From: Pseudomonadota bacterium
Lineage (GTDB): Bacteria; Pseudomonadota; Alphaproteobacteria; Rhizobiales; Xanthobacteraceae
Assembly: GCA_023422775.1 (NCBI GenBank)
Contig: JAFAGM010000019.1
Location: 62,001 to 126,000 of the forward strand
Direction: 5' to 3'
Length of the DNA stretch: 64,000 bases
Part shown: positions 1 through 8,527 of the stretch, in pieces
Layout: every line of letters starts with the position of its first letter
Numbering within the stretch: position 1 is the first letter of the stretch
Notes under the pieces: generated by a model
Database searches by the model: none
What the model saw: only the letters and a program-made list of their open reading frames with translations
Told to the model about the DNA's origin: nothing
Translations under genes and position numbers: made by a program

Positions 1-1
1 G

Positions 2-904
2 TCATGCGACCTCCTTGCCGAACAGGCCGGTCGGCCGCGATACCAGCACGATCACCATGAACAGGTACATCAGCCCTTCCGTGAACAACGGAAAGCCGAG
101 TGATCCGAACGAACGGATCAGGCCGATCAACAGCGCGCCGATCAGTGCGCCGAGGATCGAGCCCATGCCACCGATGACGGTAACGATGAAGGATTCGATC
201 AGGACCGAAAATCCCATGCCCGGCGTCAGCGACCGCACCGGCGCCGCAAGCGCCCCGGCCAGCCCCGCCAGCATGCCGCCGAGGGCAAACACCCCGCCAT
301 AGATCAGGCCGGTGTTGATGCCGAGCGCCGATACCATGCCCGGATTGTGCGCAGCCGCCCGGATCACCTTGCCCATCCGCGTGCGGGCAAGGCCGAGCCC
401 GAGGACTACGGCCGCCGCAAGTGCCACGCCGATCAGCAGCAGATAATAGGGCGGCACCACACCGCCTGCGATGAACAGCGGCGGCACCTGGAATGCCGAC
501 GGCATCCCCATCGACTTGAACTCCGGGCCCCATACCATTCGGACCACGTCGTCGAAGATCAGCACGAAGGCGTAGCACACCAGCAACTGCATCAGCACGT
601 CGCGGCCGTAGACCCGGCTCATGAACGCGCGCTCGAAGATCAAGCCGAGAATGGCGGTGCCCGCCGCGCCGGACAACATCGCCAGCGCGAAGCTGCCGGT
701 GAGCTGAAACGTCGTCATCGCGAAATAGGCGCCGAACATATAGAAGGCGCCGTGGCTGAAATTGACGACCTTGAGCACGCCGAAGATCAGCGTCAGCCCG
801 ACGGCGACGAGAAACAGCAGCATTCCGATGATCAGCCCGCTGGTGGTTTGCGTCACCAGGCAGGCGGGACTGGCGAGGCAGCCGGCGAGTGCGTCGAGAT
901 CCAC
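2..904 (-). CDS. Branched-chain amino acid-type ABC transporter permease (LivH family)
   Basis: Inner-membrane pore subunit of a Liv-type ABC importer (family knowledge). It would pair with a LivM-type permease and two ATPases, and receive solute from the binding protein encoded just upstream. The 300 residues are almost entirely hydrophobic helices and carry the LivH-like 'NFSHGAFYMFGAY' segment near residue 50; the length is normal. The start is read as GTG at 904. The binding-protein gene ends about 95 nt upstream on the same strand, so they are probably co-transcribed. LivM, LivG and LivF are not visible and may lie beyond the left edge. Liv-type importers in these bacteria often carry aromatic acids or amides rather than amino acids, so the substrate is open. 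Confidence 0.9.
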   Translation of the reverse strand: MDLDALAGCLASPACLVTQTTSGLIIGMLLFLVAVGLTLIFGVLKVVNFSHGAFYMFGAYFAMTTFQLTGSFALAMLSGAAGTAILGLIFERAFMSRVYGRDVLMQLLVCYAFVLIFDDVVRMVWGPEFKSMGMPSAFQVPPLFIAGGVVPPYYLLLIGVALAAAVVLGLGLARTRMGKVIRAAAHNPGMVSALGINTGLIYGGVFALGGMLAGLAGALAAPVRSLTPGMGFSVLIESFIVTVIGGMGSILGALIGALLIGLIRSFGSLGFPLFTEGLMYLFMVIVLVSRPTGLFGKEVA

Positions 905-999
905 GACAAGATTCCATTACGGCGAGCCGCAGCGATCGGCGCGCAACAAGCGTCAATGGCCAGCGGCGGCTTCGCGCCGCTGCCGGCTTTGCGTCAGTC

Positions 1000-2259
1000 T
1001 CAGGTGTAACCCTTGCTCTTCTTCCACTCGGCTTCGAGTTCGAAGATGGTCTTCCAGTCGCCTGCCTTCACTTCCGGCACGTAGGGCTCCTGCGGGATCG
1101 TGGTGCCCCATCCGATCGCGTAGCCGACCAGGGTGCGATCCTCGGCCCGCATCGTGACGGTGCCGTCGGCGCCGAACGGGCACTTGATGGTGAGTCCCGT
1201 GAGCGCTTCCGCGACCTTCTTGCCGTCGGTGGAATTGGCCTTCTTCACCGCCTCGGTGAGCAGCATCACCGCGGTCGCGTTCTGCCACGACCAGTTCGTC
1301 GGATACTCGTTGTACTTTTTCCGGTAGGCATCGCCCCATGCCGCGTTCTCGGGGGTCGTGGGGAACGTCTTGATGTAGCGGTTGCCGGAGTGGATGCCCT
1401 TCGGCAGGTTCTTCACCACGGTGAGCGCGGTGTAATCAGCCATGTTGACCGCGAAGACCTCCATCTGCGTGAACAGCGCGTAGATGTTGGCCTGGTCGAT
1501 ATAGGAGGTGAGATCGCCGCCCCACAGGCAGGAGTAAAGGGCCTGGGGCTTGGCCTGCAGGATCTTCGTCACCACTTCGGTGTAGTCGGGCTGGAACAGT
1601 TTCGGCCAGGACTCGCTGATGATCTCCACGTCGGGCGCGAAGCGCTTGAGGTACAGCGTGAACTCGCCGGTGGTGTCGCGACCATAGGCGTAATCCGGTG
1701 AGCATGTTGCCCACTTCTTCAGGCCCTTGGCCTTGGCGATCGATGCGGCGTAGCTGCCGCCGACGATCGAGTCGTGGATGCCCTGGCGCACGCAGCGGAA
1801 CGCATTCGGAATATGCTGCTTCGGATCGGCCGTCAGCGAGGACGCCTCCGAGCAGGTATGGATGCAGAGCACGCCGAGATCGCGCGCGACCTCATGGACC
1901 GCGAACGAACCCGACGATGCTTCGCCGTCGAGCAACATCTCGCAGCCATCGGTGTTGACCAGCTCACGGGCGATACGGGCCGCCTCCTGCGGCTGCCCCT
2001 TGGAGTCGCGGATCACCATCTCGATCTGGCGTCCGGCCAGGCCGCCGGCAGCATTGACCTTTTCTACTTCCAGCATCACCGCATTGCGCGAAGAGGTTCC
2101 AAGCTGCGCGACGCGCCCGGACAAAATCGTCGGCATGCCGATCTTGATGGTCTTGGCTTGCGCCCGCGCCACCCAGGGCGCGGCAAATGTTACGGCACCG
2201 GCGCCCATCATCGCCAACGTCGCGCGACGGCTCACGCCCGGTTTGCGGGTTCTCGTCAT
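1000..2259 (-). CDS. ABC transporter periplasmic substrate-binding protein (LivJ/Peripla_BP_6 type)
   Basis: Periplasmic solute receptor for the Liv-type importer. The N-terminus has an RR pair ('GVSRRATLAMMGAG') followed by a hydrophobic stretch ending 'APWVARAQA', which looks like a twin-arginine export signal cleaved near residue 34. The mature part starts 'KTIKIGMPTILSG', the usual first strand of type I Peripla_BP_6 proteins. The length (419 aa) is normal. It is divergent from the acyl-CoA ligase operon starting at 2526, sharing a 266-bp intergenic region, so importer and catabolic enzymes may be co-regulated. The ligand is unknown; the neighbouring monooxygenase and CoA ligase hint at a cyclic or aromatic compound (inference). 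Confidence 0.9.
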   Translation of the reverse strand: MTRTRKPGVSRRATLAMMGAGAVTFAAPWVARAQAKTIKIGMPTILSGRVAQLGTSSRNAVMLEVEKVNAAGGLAGRQIEMVIRDSKGQPQEAARIARELVNTDGCEMLLDGEASSGSFAVHEVARDLGVLCIHTCSEASSLTADPKQHIPNAFRCVRQGIHDSIVGGSYAASIAKAKGLKKWATCSPDYAYGRDTTGEFTLYLKRFAPDVEIISESWPKLFQPDYTEVVTKILQAKPQALYSCLWGGDLTSYIDQANIYALFTQMEVFAVNMADYTALTVVKNLPKGIHSGNRYIKTFPTTPENAAWGDAYRKKYNEYPTNWSWQNATAVMLLTEAVKKANSTDGKKVAEALTGLTIKCPFGADGTVTMRAEDRTLVGYAIGWGTTIPQEPYVPEVKAGDWKTIFELEAEWKKSKGYT

Positions 2260-2449
2260 GTTTCCTCCCAGTGGGCCCTGCCCAAATCCTTGCCGGAGAT
2301 CGTTCCGCCTCCGTACGGTCAGAAGGATTTCAGAGCAAAGGGGGTGACGTCAAGCCAAAGATGAATTACGAGTCAGAATTCATTCAGAGCGTTTTCGAGC
2401 GAAGTGGATATCGGTTCGCGTCAAGAAAACGCATCAAAACAAAAATCTA

Positions 2450-2484
2450 GAGCTTCGGTTCTGATTGAATCAGAACCGAAGCTC
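2450..2484. repeat. Perfect 17-bp inverted repeat between divergent operons
   Basis: The arms GAGCTTCGGTTCTGATT (2450-2466) and its exact reverse complement (2468-2484) are separated by one base. The palindrome ends 41 nt before the ATG of the acyl-CoA ligase operon that encodes a TetR regulator, so it could be that regulator's operator. It could also be a dispersed palindromic element of the genome, or act as a hairpin. No T-run follows it. Confidence 0.8.
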
Positions 2485-2525
2485 CAGGGAGAAAACGGAC
2501 CCGGAAACAGGGCGTTGGGCGGATA

Positions 2526-4022
2526 ATGATCAATCTATCCAGCTTCATCGCGTTTCACGCCAGGCGGACGCCTGACCGTTGTGCGCTGAAATACCGCGGC
2601 GAGGACGTGTCCTATGCGGAATTCGATGGCCGCATCCGGCGGGTCGGCGGATGGCTCGCCGCGCAGGGGATCGGTCCCGGCGACATCGTCGCGGTGCTGA
2701 TGAAGAACAGCACCGCCTTTCTGGAATTCGTGTTCGCGACCAGCCACATCGGGGCGGTTTTTCTACCGATCAATTACCGGCTGTCGGCCGATGAAGTGGG
2801 CTACATCGTCGGCAATGCCGGCGCGCGCCTCCTGATTGCGGACGAAGAGTTCGCGAGCATCGCCGCAGGCGGCGCGCCCGTGGTGCTGCTGGACGAGGCA
2901 GCACAATCCAGCGCGACGAAGCTTGCACCCGACGCAGCCCCTGCCCCGATGAACGTCCGGCAGCCGCGCGATCTGATGCGGCTGATGTACACCTCAGGCA
3001 CCACGGACCGCCCCAAGGGCGTGATGCTGACCTACGAAAACATGTACTGGAAGTCGGCCGACCAGACGCTGGTTCTGGGCCTGAACACCGAAACGCGATT
3101 GCTGGTGGTCGGCCCGCTCTACCATGTCGGCGCGCTTGACCTCCCGGGCATTTCGGTGCTGTGGCACGGCGGCATGCTTTCCGTTCACCGCAACTTCGAG
3201 CCCGAGCGGGCTCTGGCCGCGATCGAGGCCGAGAAACTCAATGCCGCGTGGTTCGCACCTGTCATGACCACCGGGATCCTTACCTGCCCGGCCCGCGACC
3301 GCTACGATGTCTCGAGCCTGCAATGGGCGATCGGCGGCGGCGAAAAGACACCGGAAGTGCGCATCCGCGCCTTCTCCGAATATTTTGGGAATGCTCGCTA
3401 CATCGACGCATACGGCCTGACCGAGACCTGCGGCGGCGATACCTTCATGGAAGCCGGACGCGAGATCGAGAAGATCGGCTCGACCGGCCGCGCCATTGCC
3501 CATGTCGAAATCGAAATCCGCGACGATGCCGGCAACAGGCTTCCTCCCGGTGAGAATGGTGAGATTTGCCTGCGCGGGCCAAAGGTCACGCAGGGCTACT
3601 GGAAAGATCAGAAAAAAACCGCGGCTGCATTCTTCGGCGACTGGTTCCGCACCGGCGACGTCGGCTATCTCGACAACGACGGCTTCCTCTATCTGACCGA
3701 CCGCAAGAAGGACATGATCATTTCCGGCGGCGAGAACATCGCCTCCTCCGAAGTAGAGCGCGTCATCTACGAACTGCCGCAGGTACGCGAGGTCGCCGTC
3801 ATCGGGATATCAGATGAACGCTGGGGTGAAAGGCCGGTGGCGGTCGTGGTGCTGGGAGATGGCGCCACGCTGGAACTACCCGCGCTCGCCGACCATTGCC
3901 GTGCGCGTCTCGCCGGCTTCAAGGTGCCCAGGCGACTGATCATCCGCGACAGCCTGCCGCGCAATCCCTCCGGAAAGGTCCTCAAGCGCGTGCTGCGCGC
4001 CGAACTGGAACCTCACACATGA
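2526..4022 (+). CDS. Acyl-CoA synthetase / AMP-dependent CoA ligase
   Basis: Activates a carboxylic acid as acyl-adenylate and then acyl-CoA in the cytoplasm (ANL superfamily). Visible motifs are the phosphate-binding loop 'MYTSGTTDRPKGVM' near residues 155-170, 'DAYGLTETCGG' near 295, the hinge region 'TDRKKDMIISGGENI' near 392, and the C-terminal 'NPSGKVLKR' containing the catalytic lysine near 485. The 498 aa length is typical of medium/long-chain or aryl ligases. It is the first gene of a tight operon: its TGA overlaps the ATG of the TetR gene (ATGA). The context suggests it activates an acid released from oxygenated ketone substrates; chain or ring preference cannot be read. Confidence 0.92.
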   Translation: MINLSSFIAFHARRTPDRCALKYRGEDVSYAEFDGRIRRVGGWLAAQGIGPGDIVAVLMKNSTAFLEFVFATSHIGAVFLPINYRLSADEVGYIVGNAGARLLIADEEFASIAAGGAPVVLLDEAAQSSATKLAPDAAPAPMNVRQPRDLMRLMYTSGTTDRPKGVMLTYENMYWKSADQTLVLGLNTETRLLVVGPLYHVGALDLPGISVLWHGGMLSVHRNFEPERALAAIEAEKLNAAWFAPVMTTGILTCPARDRYDVSSLQWAIGGGEKTPEVRIRAFSEYFGNARYIDAYGLTETCGGDTFMEAGREIEKIGSTGRAIAHVEIEIRDDAGNRLPPGENGEICLRGPKVTQGYWKDQKKTAAAFFGDWFRTGDVGYLDNDGFLYLTDRKKDMIISGGENIASSEVERVIYELPQVREVAVIGISDERWGERPVAVVVLGDGATLELPALADHCRARLAGFKVPRRLIIRDSLPRNPSGKVLKRVLRAELEPHT

Positions 4023-4660
4023 CGCATCCGCCGCAGGCCGCATCCGGCAAGGTCGCCAAGCTCAAGCGGGTCGAGCGCAACGCCTGGACCAAGCAAAAGA
4101 TATTCGATGCCGCCACCAAGGTAGTCGGCAAATACGGCTACGCCGAGGCTTCTGTCGCCCGCATCACCGAGGAAGCCGGTGTCGCACAGGGGACGTTCTA
4201 CAATCATTTCGAGAACCGCCAGGAGTTGCTCGACCAATTGCTGCCCAAGATCGGCATCGACATGGTGCATTTCATCCGAAAGCGGACTGGAACCGCTGAT
4301 GCGGCAAGGCAGGAAATCGCGCGCTTTGGCGCCTTCTTCGAGTTCATCCGCGAGGTCCCGGAATTCCTGCGCATCCTCAACGAGGCCGAGCATTTCGCAC
4401 CGATCGGATACCAGAAACATCTCGACAACATCGCGAGCGCCTATGTCCGCATCCTCCGGCGCGCACGCCTGGCGGGCGCCATCGTGGATTTCAGCGACGA
4501 AGAGTTCGAGGCGATCGTCCACATGTTCATGGGCGCCCGCGGCTATCTCAGCCGGCGCTATTCCTACGTAGACGGTAAGGTTACAGCCGTGCCCGATCAC
4601 GTCGTCTCCGCCTACCAGAAGCTGGTCACACGCGGACTATTCGCACCGGACAAGGGGTAA
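4019..4660 (+). CDS. TetR/AcrR family transcriptional regulator
   Basis: One-component repressor with an N-terminal helix-turn-helix: residues about 25-70 include 'IFDAATKVVGKYGYAEASVARITEEAGVA' in pieces and end with the typical 'GTFYNHFENRQELLDQLL'. The C-terminal half is the ligand/dimer domain. The ATG at 4019 is chosen because it overlaps the stop of the upstream ligase gene (ATGA) and gives 213 residues, normal for TetR. Lying inside the catabolic operon, it probably represses that operon and perhaps the divergent importer, released by the substrate or an acyl-CoA (inference). The palindrome at 2450-2484 is a candidate operator. Confidence 0.9.
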   Translation: MTHPPQAASGKVAKLKRVERNAWTKQKIFDAATKVVGKYGYAEASVARITEEAGVAQGTFYNHFENRQELLDQLLPKIGIDMVHFIRKRTGTADAARQEIARFGAFFEFIREVPEFLRILNEAEHFAPIGYQKHLDNIASAYVRILRRARLAGAIVDFSDEEFEAIVHMFMGARGYLSRRYSYVDGKVTAVPDHVVSAYQKLVTRGLFAPDKG

Positions 4661-4665
4661 CGGCC

Positions 4666-5442
4666 ATGACCGCTGAAGGTATCGTTCTCGTCACCGGCGG
4701 AAGCCGCGGCATTGGCGCCGCCACCGCGACGCTCCTGGCCGGACGGGGCCAGCGCGTCGTGATTACGGACATCGCGCCCGAGCCGCTGGCAGGGACGCAA
4801 ACAATCCTCTGGCCGGCACCGTTCGACGTCGCCAGCGAAAGCGCCGTTGTGAGCGGCATCGCCGATATCGAAGCCGCACATGGCCCGATCACAGGTCTCG
4901 TCAATGCCGCCGGCGTCTTCGGAAAGATGCACAGAATCGAGCGCGTGCGCATGGATCAATGGGATCGCGAGGTCGACATCGACCTGCGCGGCACGTTCCT
5001 CGTCGCGCGCAGCGTCGGCGTGAAGATGGCCGAGCGCCGGGATGGCGCGATCGTCAATGTCGCGTCCGTCGCTGGCATGACTTCGGGACCGATCCACGCC
5101 TACACCGCAGCGAAAGCCGGCGTCATCCAGATCACGCAGACGCTTGCCGCCGAATGGGGCCGCACTGGAGTCCGCGTCAACGCGGTCTCCCCCGGCTTCA
5201 CGCGCACCGCGGCACTTGAAGCCGGCATCGCCTCCGGCGCGCTGAACAGGAAATTGCTCGAAAGCCCGACGGCGATGAACCGGCTGGTCGAGCCGATCGA
5301 GGTCGCGCAGGCGATCGCGTGGCTGCTTTCGCCGATGAGCAGCGGCGTGACCGGAATCAACCTTCCGGTGGACGCCGGATACATCGCAGGCACCACCTGG
5401 ACCGCCTATGGCGGCCTGCGCGACGCACCGGGAGCGCAGTGA
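4666..5442 (+). CDS. Short-chain dehydrogenase/reductase (SDR)
   Basis: NAD(P)-dependent oxidoreductase with the classical SDR fold: dinucleotide motif 'TGGSRGIGAAT' at residues 10-20, 'NAAGVFG' in the middle, serine in 'NVASVAG', and catalytic Tyr146 and Lys150 ('YTAAK'). The length of 258 aa is standard. It follows the TetR gene after 5 nt and precedes the monooxygenase after 4 nt, so all three are co-transcribed. A likely job is oxidising an alcohol to the ketone used by the next enzyme, or handling the product of ester cleavage; this is inferred from context only. Confidence 0.9.
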   Translation: MTAEGIVLVTGGSRGIGAATATLLAGRGQRVVITDIAPEPLAGTQTILWPAPFDVASESAVVSGIADIEAAHGPITGLVNAAGVFGKMHRIERVRMDQWDREVDIDLRGTFLVARSVGVKMAERRDGAIVNVASVAGMTSGPIHAYTAAKAGVIQITQTLAAEWGRTGVRVNAVSPGFTRTAALEAGIASGALNRKLLESPTAMNRLVEPIEVAQAIAWLLSPMSSGVTGINLPVDAGYIAGTTWTAYGGLRDAPGAQ

Positions 5443-5446
5443 GGAC

Positions 5447-7363
5447 ATGGGTATGAACATCGAAGTACCGCGCAAGAAACTCGATCTGTCGTCCGCGATC
5501 GCCGAGGGCGATATCCGCGTGCTGCTGATGGTGCTGGTCCACATGACCGGCGACGAGCGCTGGCTGGAGCCGCCCTACAAGCCGAAGCGCGACGTCCGCC
5601 TGATTCCGGATCCACAAGCCGGTGTACCGGCTGAAATCCAGGCCGAAATCCGCGCCGCGGTGCTGAAGCTGTTCGCCAACGGGGAACCGAAGCCTGTCAT
5701 CACCGACCCCGGCGATGAACTGATGCTGAAGATGATGCGCGCGACGCTGGGTGAAAACGTCGCGCCGGAATACGCGCCGCTGATGCGCGAGGAGATGGGC
5801 TTTGTGCCGCGTGAAGCGCGTTGGACCAAGCCACCATCGGACGAAAAGCTGGCGCAGCAGCATGTGCTGATCGTCGGCGCCGGGGTCTGCGCCATCGCGC
5901 TGGGCGTCGCGCTCGGCCGCCTTCGTATCCCCTACACCATCGTCGAGAAGAACGCCGAACTCGGCGGCACCTGGTATGTCAACCGTTATCCCGGTTGCGG
6001 CGTCGATACGCCGAACCATTCCTATTCCTTCTCGTTCGGCGCGCGGAATCCGTGGACACGCTACTTCGCGCAGCGCCAGGAACTGCTCGACTACCTCAGG
6101 AAGATCGCGCTCGAATACGACATCCGGAAGCACCTCCGCCTCAACACCGAACTGACGTCATCGCGTTGGGACGAGAGCAAGCGGCGCTGGATTTCGACGC
6201 TCAGGACCGCCAATGGCGAGGAGACATTTGAATCGACCACGCTGGTAAGCGCGATCGGCCAGCTCAACGACCCCTCGCCCGCGCATTTCAAGGGCGAGAA
6301 GGATTTCAAGGGCCTGATGCTGCACTCGGCCTTGTGGTCCGACGACATCAATCTCGACGGCAAGCATGTTTCCGTCATCGGCACCGGCGCAACCGCCATG
6401 CAACTGGTGCCGTCGATCGCCGACCGCGTCGCGTCGGTCACCGTCTATCAGCGCACCGCGCAATGGGCGCGGCCGGTTGCAGGCTATTCCGACCCCATCA
6501 CCGAAGGCGCGCAGTGGCTGCTCGCGCACCTGCCGTTCTACGTACAGTGGTATCGCTTCAACATGTTCTGGCGCTACGGTGATGGATTGCTGCCGTTCCT
6601 GCGCAAGGATCCGCAATGGCCGCATCCCGATCGCGCCGTGAACAAGGGCAATGACCGGCATCGCGAAGAGCTGACGGATTTCATCCTGTCCGAGCTCAAG
6701 GATCGTCCCGACCTGATCGAGAAATGCGTGCCGACCTATCCGCCCTACGGCAAGCGCATCCTGCTGGACAACAACTGGTTCAGGACGCTGACCAGGCCGA
6801 ATGTCGAACTGGTCACCGACAGCATCGATCATTTCGCACCGGACGGCATCGTTGCTTCGGACGGCAAGTTGCGGCCCGCGGACGTCATCGTGATCTCCAC
6901 CGGTTTCAAAGTCACGGAGATGGCTGCGCGTCTCAACATCAGCGGACGTGACGGCAAAAATCTCCGGACTGCGTGGGCCGACGATAATCCGACCGCCTAT
7001 CTCGGCCTCACCGTCCCGGACTTTCCGAACTTCTTCGTGATGCTCGGTCCCAATTCGGGTCCCGCCCATGGCGGCAGCGTGATCTTCCAGTCGGAATGCC
7101 AAAGCCGCTATATCTCCGCTTGTCTCGTTGAAATGATGGAGCGTGATATCGCCGCCATCGATGTTCGCGCGGAAGCGCACGATCAATACATCCGGAAGGT
7201 AGACGCTGAACATGAGCAGTTGATCTGGTCTCATCCAGGCATGACCACCTACTACCGCAACCGCCGGGGCCGCGTGTTCTCGGCGATGCCCTGGCGCTTC
7301 GTGGATTACTGGGCCATGACGCACGATCCGGACCTGCAGGATTACCACCTGACAAATGCATGA
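5447..7363 (+). CDS. FAD-dependent Baeyer-Villiger-type monooxygenase, HAPMO-like
   Basis: Flavoprotein predicted to insert oxygen next to a carbonyl, turning a ketone into an ester or lactone. An N-terminal extension of about 140 residues precedes the first Rossmann motif, as in 4-hydroxyacetophenone monooxygenase-like enzymes. That motif, 'VGAGVCA', has Ala where the third Gly of GxGxxG is usual. The fingerprint 'FKGLMLHSALW' near residues 288-298 matches F-x-G-x3-H-x3-W, and a second nucleotide motif, 'GTGATA', follows. Start ATG at 5447, preceded by GAGG; ATG 5453 is an alternative. It is the last gene of the operon. A plain flavin-containing monooxygenase is possible but less likely given the fingerprint. 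Confidence 0.87.
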   Translation: MGMNIEVPRKKLDLSSAIAEGDIRVLLMVLVHMTGDERWLEPPYKPKRDVRLIPDPQAGVPAEIQAEIRAAVLKLFANGEPKPVITDPGDELMLKMMRATLGENVAPEYAPLMREEMGFVPREARWTKPPSDEKLAQQHVLIVGAGVCAIALGVALGRLRIPYTIVEKNAELGGTWYVNRYPGCGVDTPNHSYSFSFGARNPWTRYFAQRQELLDYLRKIALEYDIRKHLRLNTELTSSRWDESKRRWISTLRTANGEETFESTTLVSAIGQLNDPSPAHFKGEKDFKGLMLHSALWSDDINLDGKHVSVIGTGATAMQLVPSIADRVASVTVYQRTAQWARPVAGYSDPITEGAQWLLAHLPFYVQWYRFNMFWRYGDGLLPFLRKDPQWPHPDRAVNKGNDRHREELTDFILSELKDRPDLIEKCVPTYPPYGKRILLDNNWFRTLTRPNVELVTDSIDHFAPDGIVASDGKLRPADVIVISTGFKVTEMAARLNISGRDGKNLRTAWADDNPTAYLGLTVPDFPNFFVMLGPNSGPAHGGSVIFQSECQSRYISACLVEMMERDIAAIDVRAEAHDQYIRKVDAEHEQLIWSHPGMTTYYRNRRGRVFSAMPWRFVDYWAMTHDPDLQDYHLTNA

Positions 7364-7887
7364 CAGGGTGCGGAACTCAACACGTAGCGTCTTTGGGATA
7401 ACTTGACACCCGCCTGTATCTGCCGCAGCATTTCCAGCGCTGCACCTGCCGGAGTAACGGAGCGTTCGGCTCCCCGCTTCACAGGTATTGACGCCCCGGG
7501 TCAGATGATCAAGGCGACACGCAGTCGGAGCGGACACAAGTCCGTTGGCCCACACTTGGAGAGGAGCATGACGCCGCCGGATCAAGCCGGTGACCTTGCT
7601 CAGCGCAAGGTCCAGGCGCAGTTGAGGTGATTGAGCAGCTGCCAGCCGCATTGCGCCTTCGACAATTTGAATACATTCACGGGACTGGAGCGCAAAGGCC
7701 ACGTGCTTTCGGATCTCGAAACAGTACTGGTGTGTACCAGAAATCCTTCGCAGAGACGAAGATGTCGGGCCCCGCGATGCTCTAACGCACCGGGGCCCAT
7801 TCGTTTTTGCAACGTCAAATCCGTACCAGCCCGGTTCCATGCCTTGTCCGGATCAGGGATAATGATCCAACAGAGCAGGGAAACGCC
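7364..7887. other. Intergenic stretch with hairpins, no convincing gene
   Basis: About 520 nt separate the monooxygenase from the next gene. I see no conserved protein in any frame. Near 7725-7760 there are two small stem-loops (CTGGT/ACCAG and CTTCG/CGAAG), followed by a stronger terminator-like hairpin listed separately. A 20-codon open frame at 7568 follows a good GGAGAGGAG sequence but has no recognisable product. Confidence 0.5.
7767..7807 (+). terminator. Terminator-like GC-rich hairpin
   Basis: GGGCCCCG (7767-7774) pairs with CGGGGCCC (7791-7798), and a T-rich stretch (TTTTT near 7803-7807) follows on the plus strand. It is about 400 nt beyond the monooxygenase stop, so it may end a long 3' untranslated region or a small RNA. 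Confidence 0.55.
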
Positions 7888-8517
7888 ATGGGAAAACCGC
7901 GCGTACGCATCTACACCGACTACAAAAGCCCCTATGCGTTCGTCGCCAACCAGCGGCTGTTCGAGCTGGAGGAAAAATACGGCGTCGAACTGGAATGGCT
8001 GCCCTACACGCTTCGTATTCCCGAATTCATGGGCTCGGTCGAAGAGCGGACACCGCATTTCTGGCGCAAGGTCCGTTATCTCTACATGGATGCACGCCGC
8101 TATGCCAACGCCCAGGGCCTCACCATGAAGGGACCGCGGCGCATCTACGATGCTTTCTACTCCAGCGCCGGCATGCTGTTCGCTCAGCAACAAGGTCTGT
8201 TCCGCCCCTACCATGACACGGTGTTCCGGCGCTTCTGGAGCCATGATCTCGAGATCGACGAATTGTCGGACATTTCCGGCGTGATCGCCTCGATCGGCGG
8301 TTCGGTCAGAGAATTCGAAGCTTACGTCCAGGGCCCCGCGCGAGCCGAACACGACCGCATCATCGATGAAGCCGAAACGCTCGGCGTGTTTGGCGTTCCA
8401 ACCATGGTCTTCAACGGCGAGTTGTTCTGGGGCGGCGACCGCATCGACATGCTGATCGAGCGGATCAAGGATCCGGATTCAGCCTTGGCGGCGCTCGGCA
8501 GCAGGCATCGCAAGTGA
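7888..8517 (+). CDS. DsbA-family / 2-hydroxychromene-2-carboxylate isomerase-like protein
   Basis: Thioredoxin-fold protein of the kappa-GST/HCCA isomerase group. Near the N-terminus 'DYKSPYAF' places Ser14 where these glutathione-dependent enzymes carry their catalytic serine, instead of the CxxC of disulphide oxidoreductases. The cis-proline loop is 'GVFGVPTMVFNG', and the C-terminus has 'LFWGGDRIDML'. ATG 7888 gives 209 residues, the usual size, and no export signal. HCCA isomerases act in naphthalene-type ring degradation, fitting the catabolic surroundings. A divergent GST-like protein and an aldolase follow. Confidence 0.85.
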   Translation: MGKPRVRIYTDYKSPYAFVANQRLFELEEKYGVELEWLPYTLRIPEFMGSVEERTPHFWRKVRYLYMDARRYANAQGLTMKGPRRIYDAFYSSAGMLFAQQQGLFRPYHDTVFRRFWSHDLEIDELSDISGVIASIGGSVREFEAYVQGPARAEHDRIIDEAETLGVFGVPTMVFNGELFWGGDRIDMLIERIKDPDSALAALGSRHRK

Positions 8518-8527
8518 CGCTGCGCAC

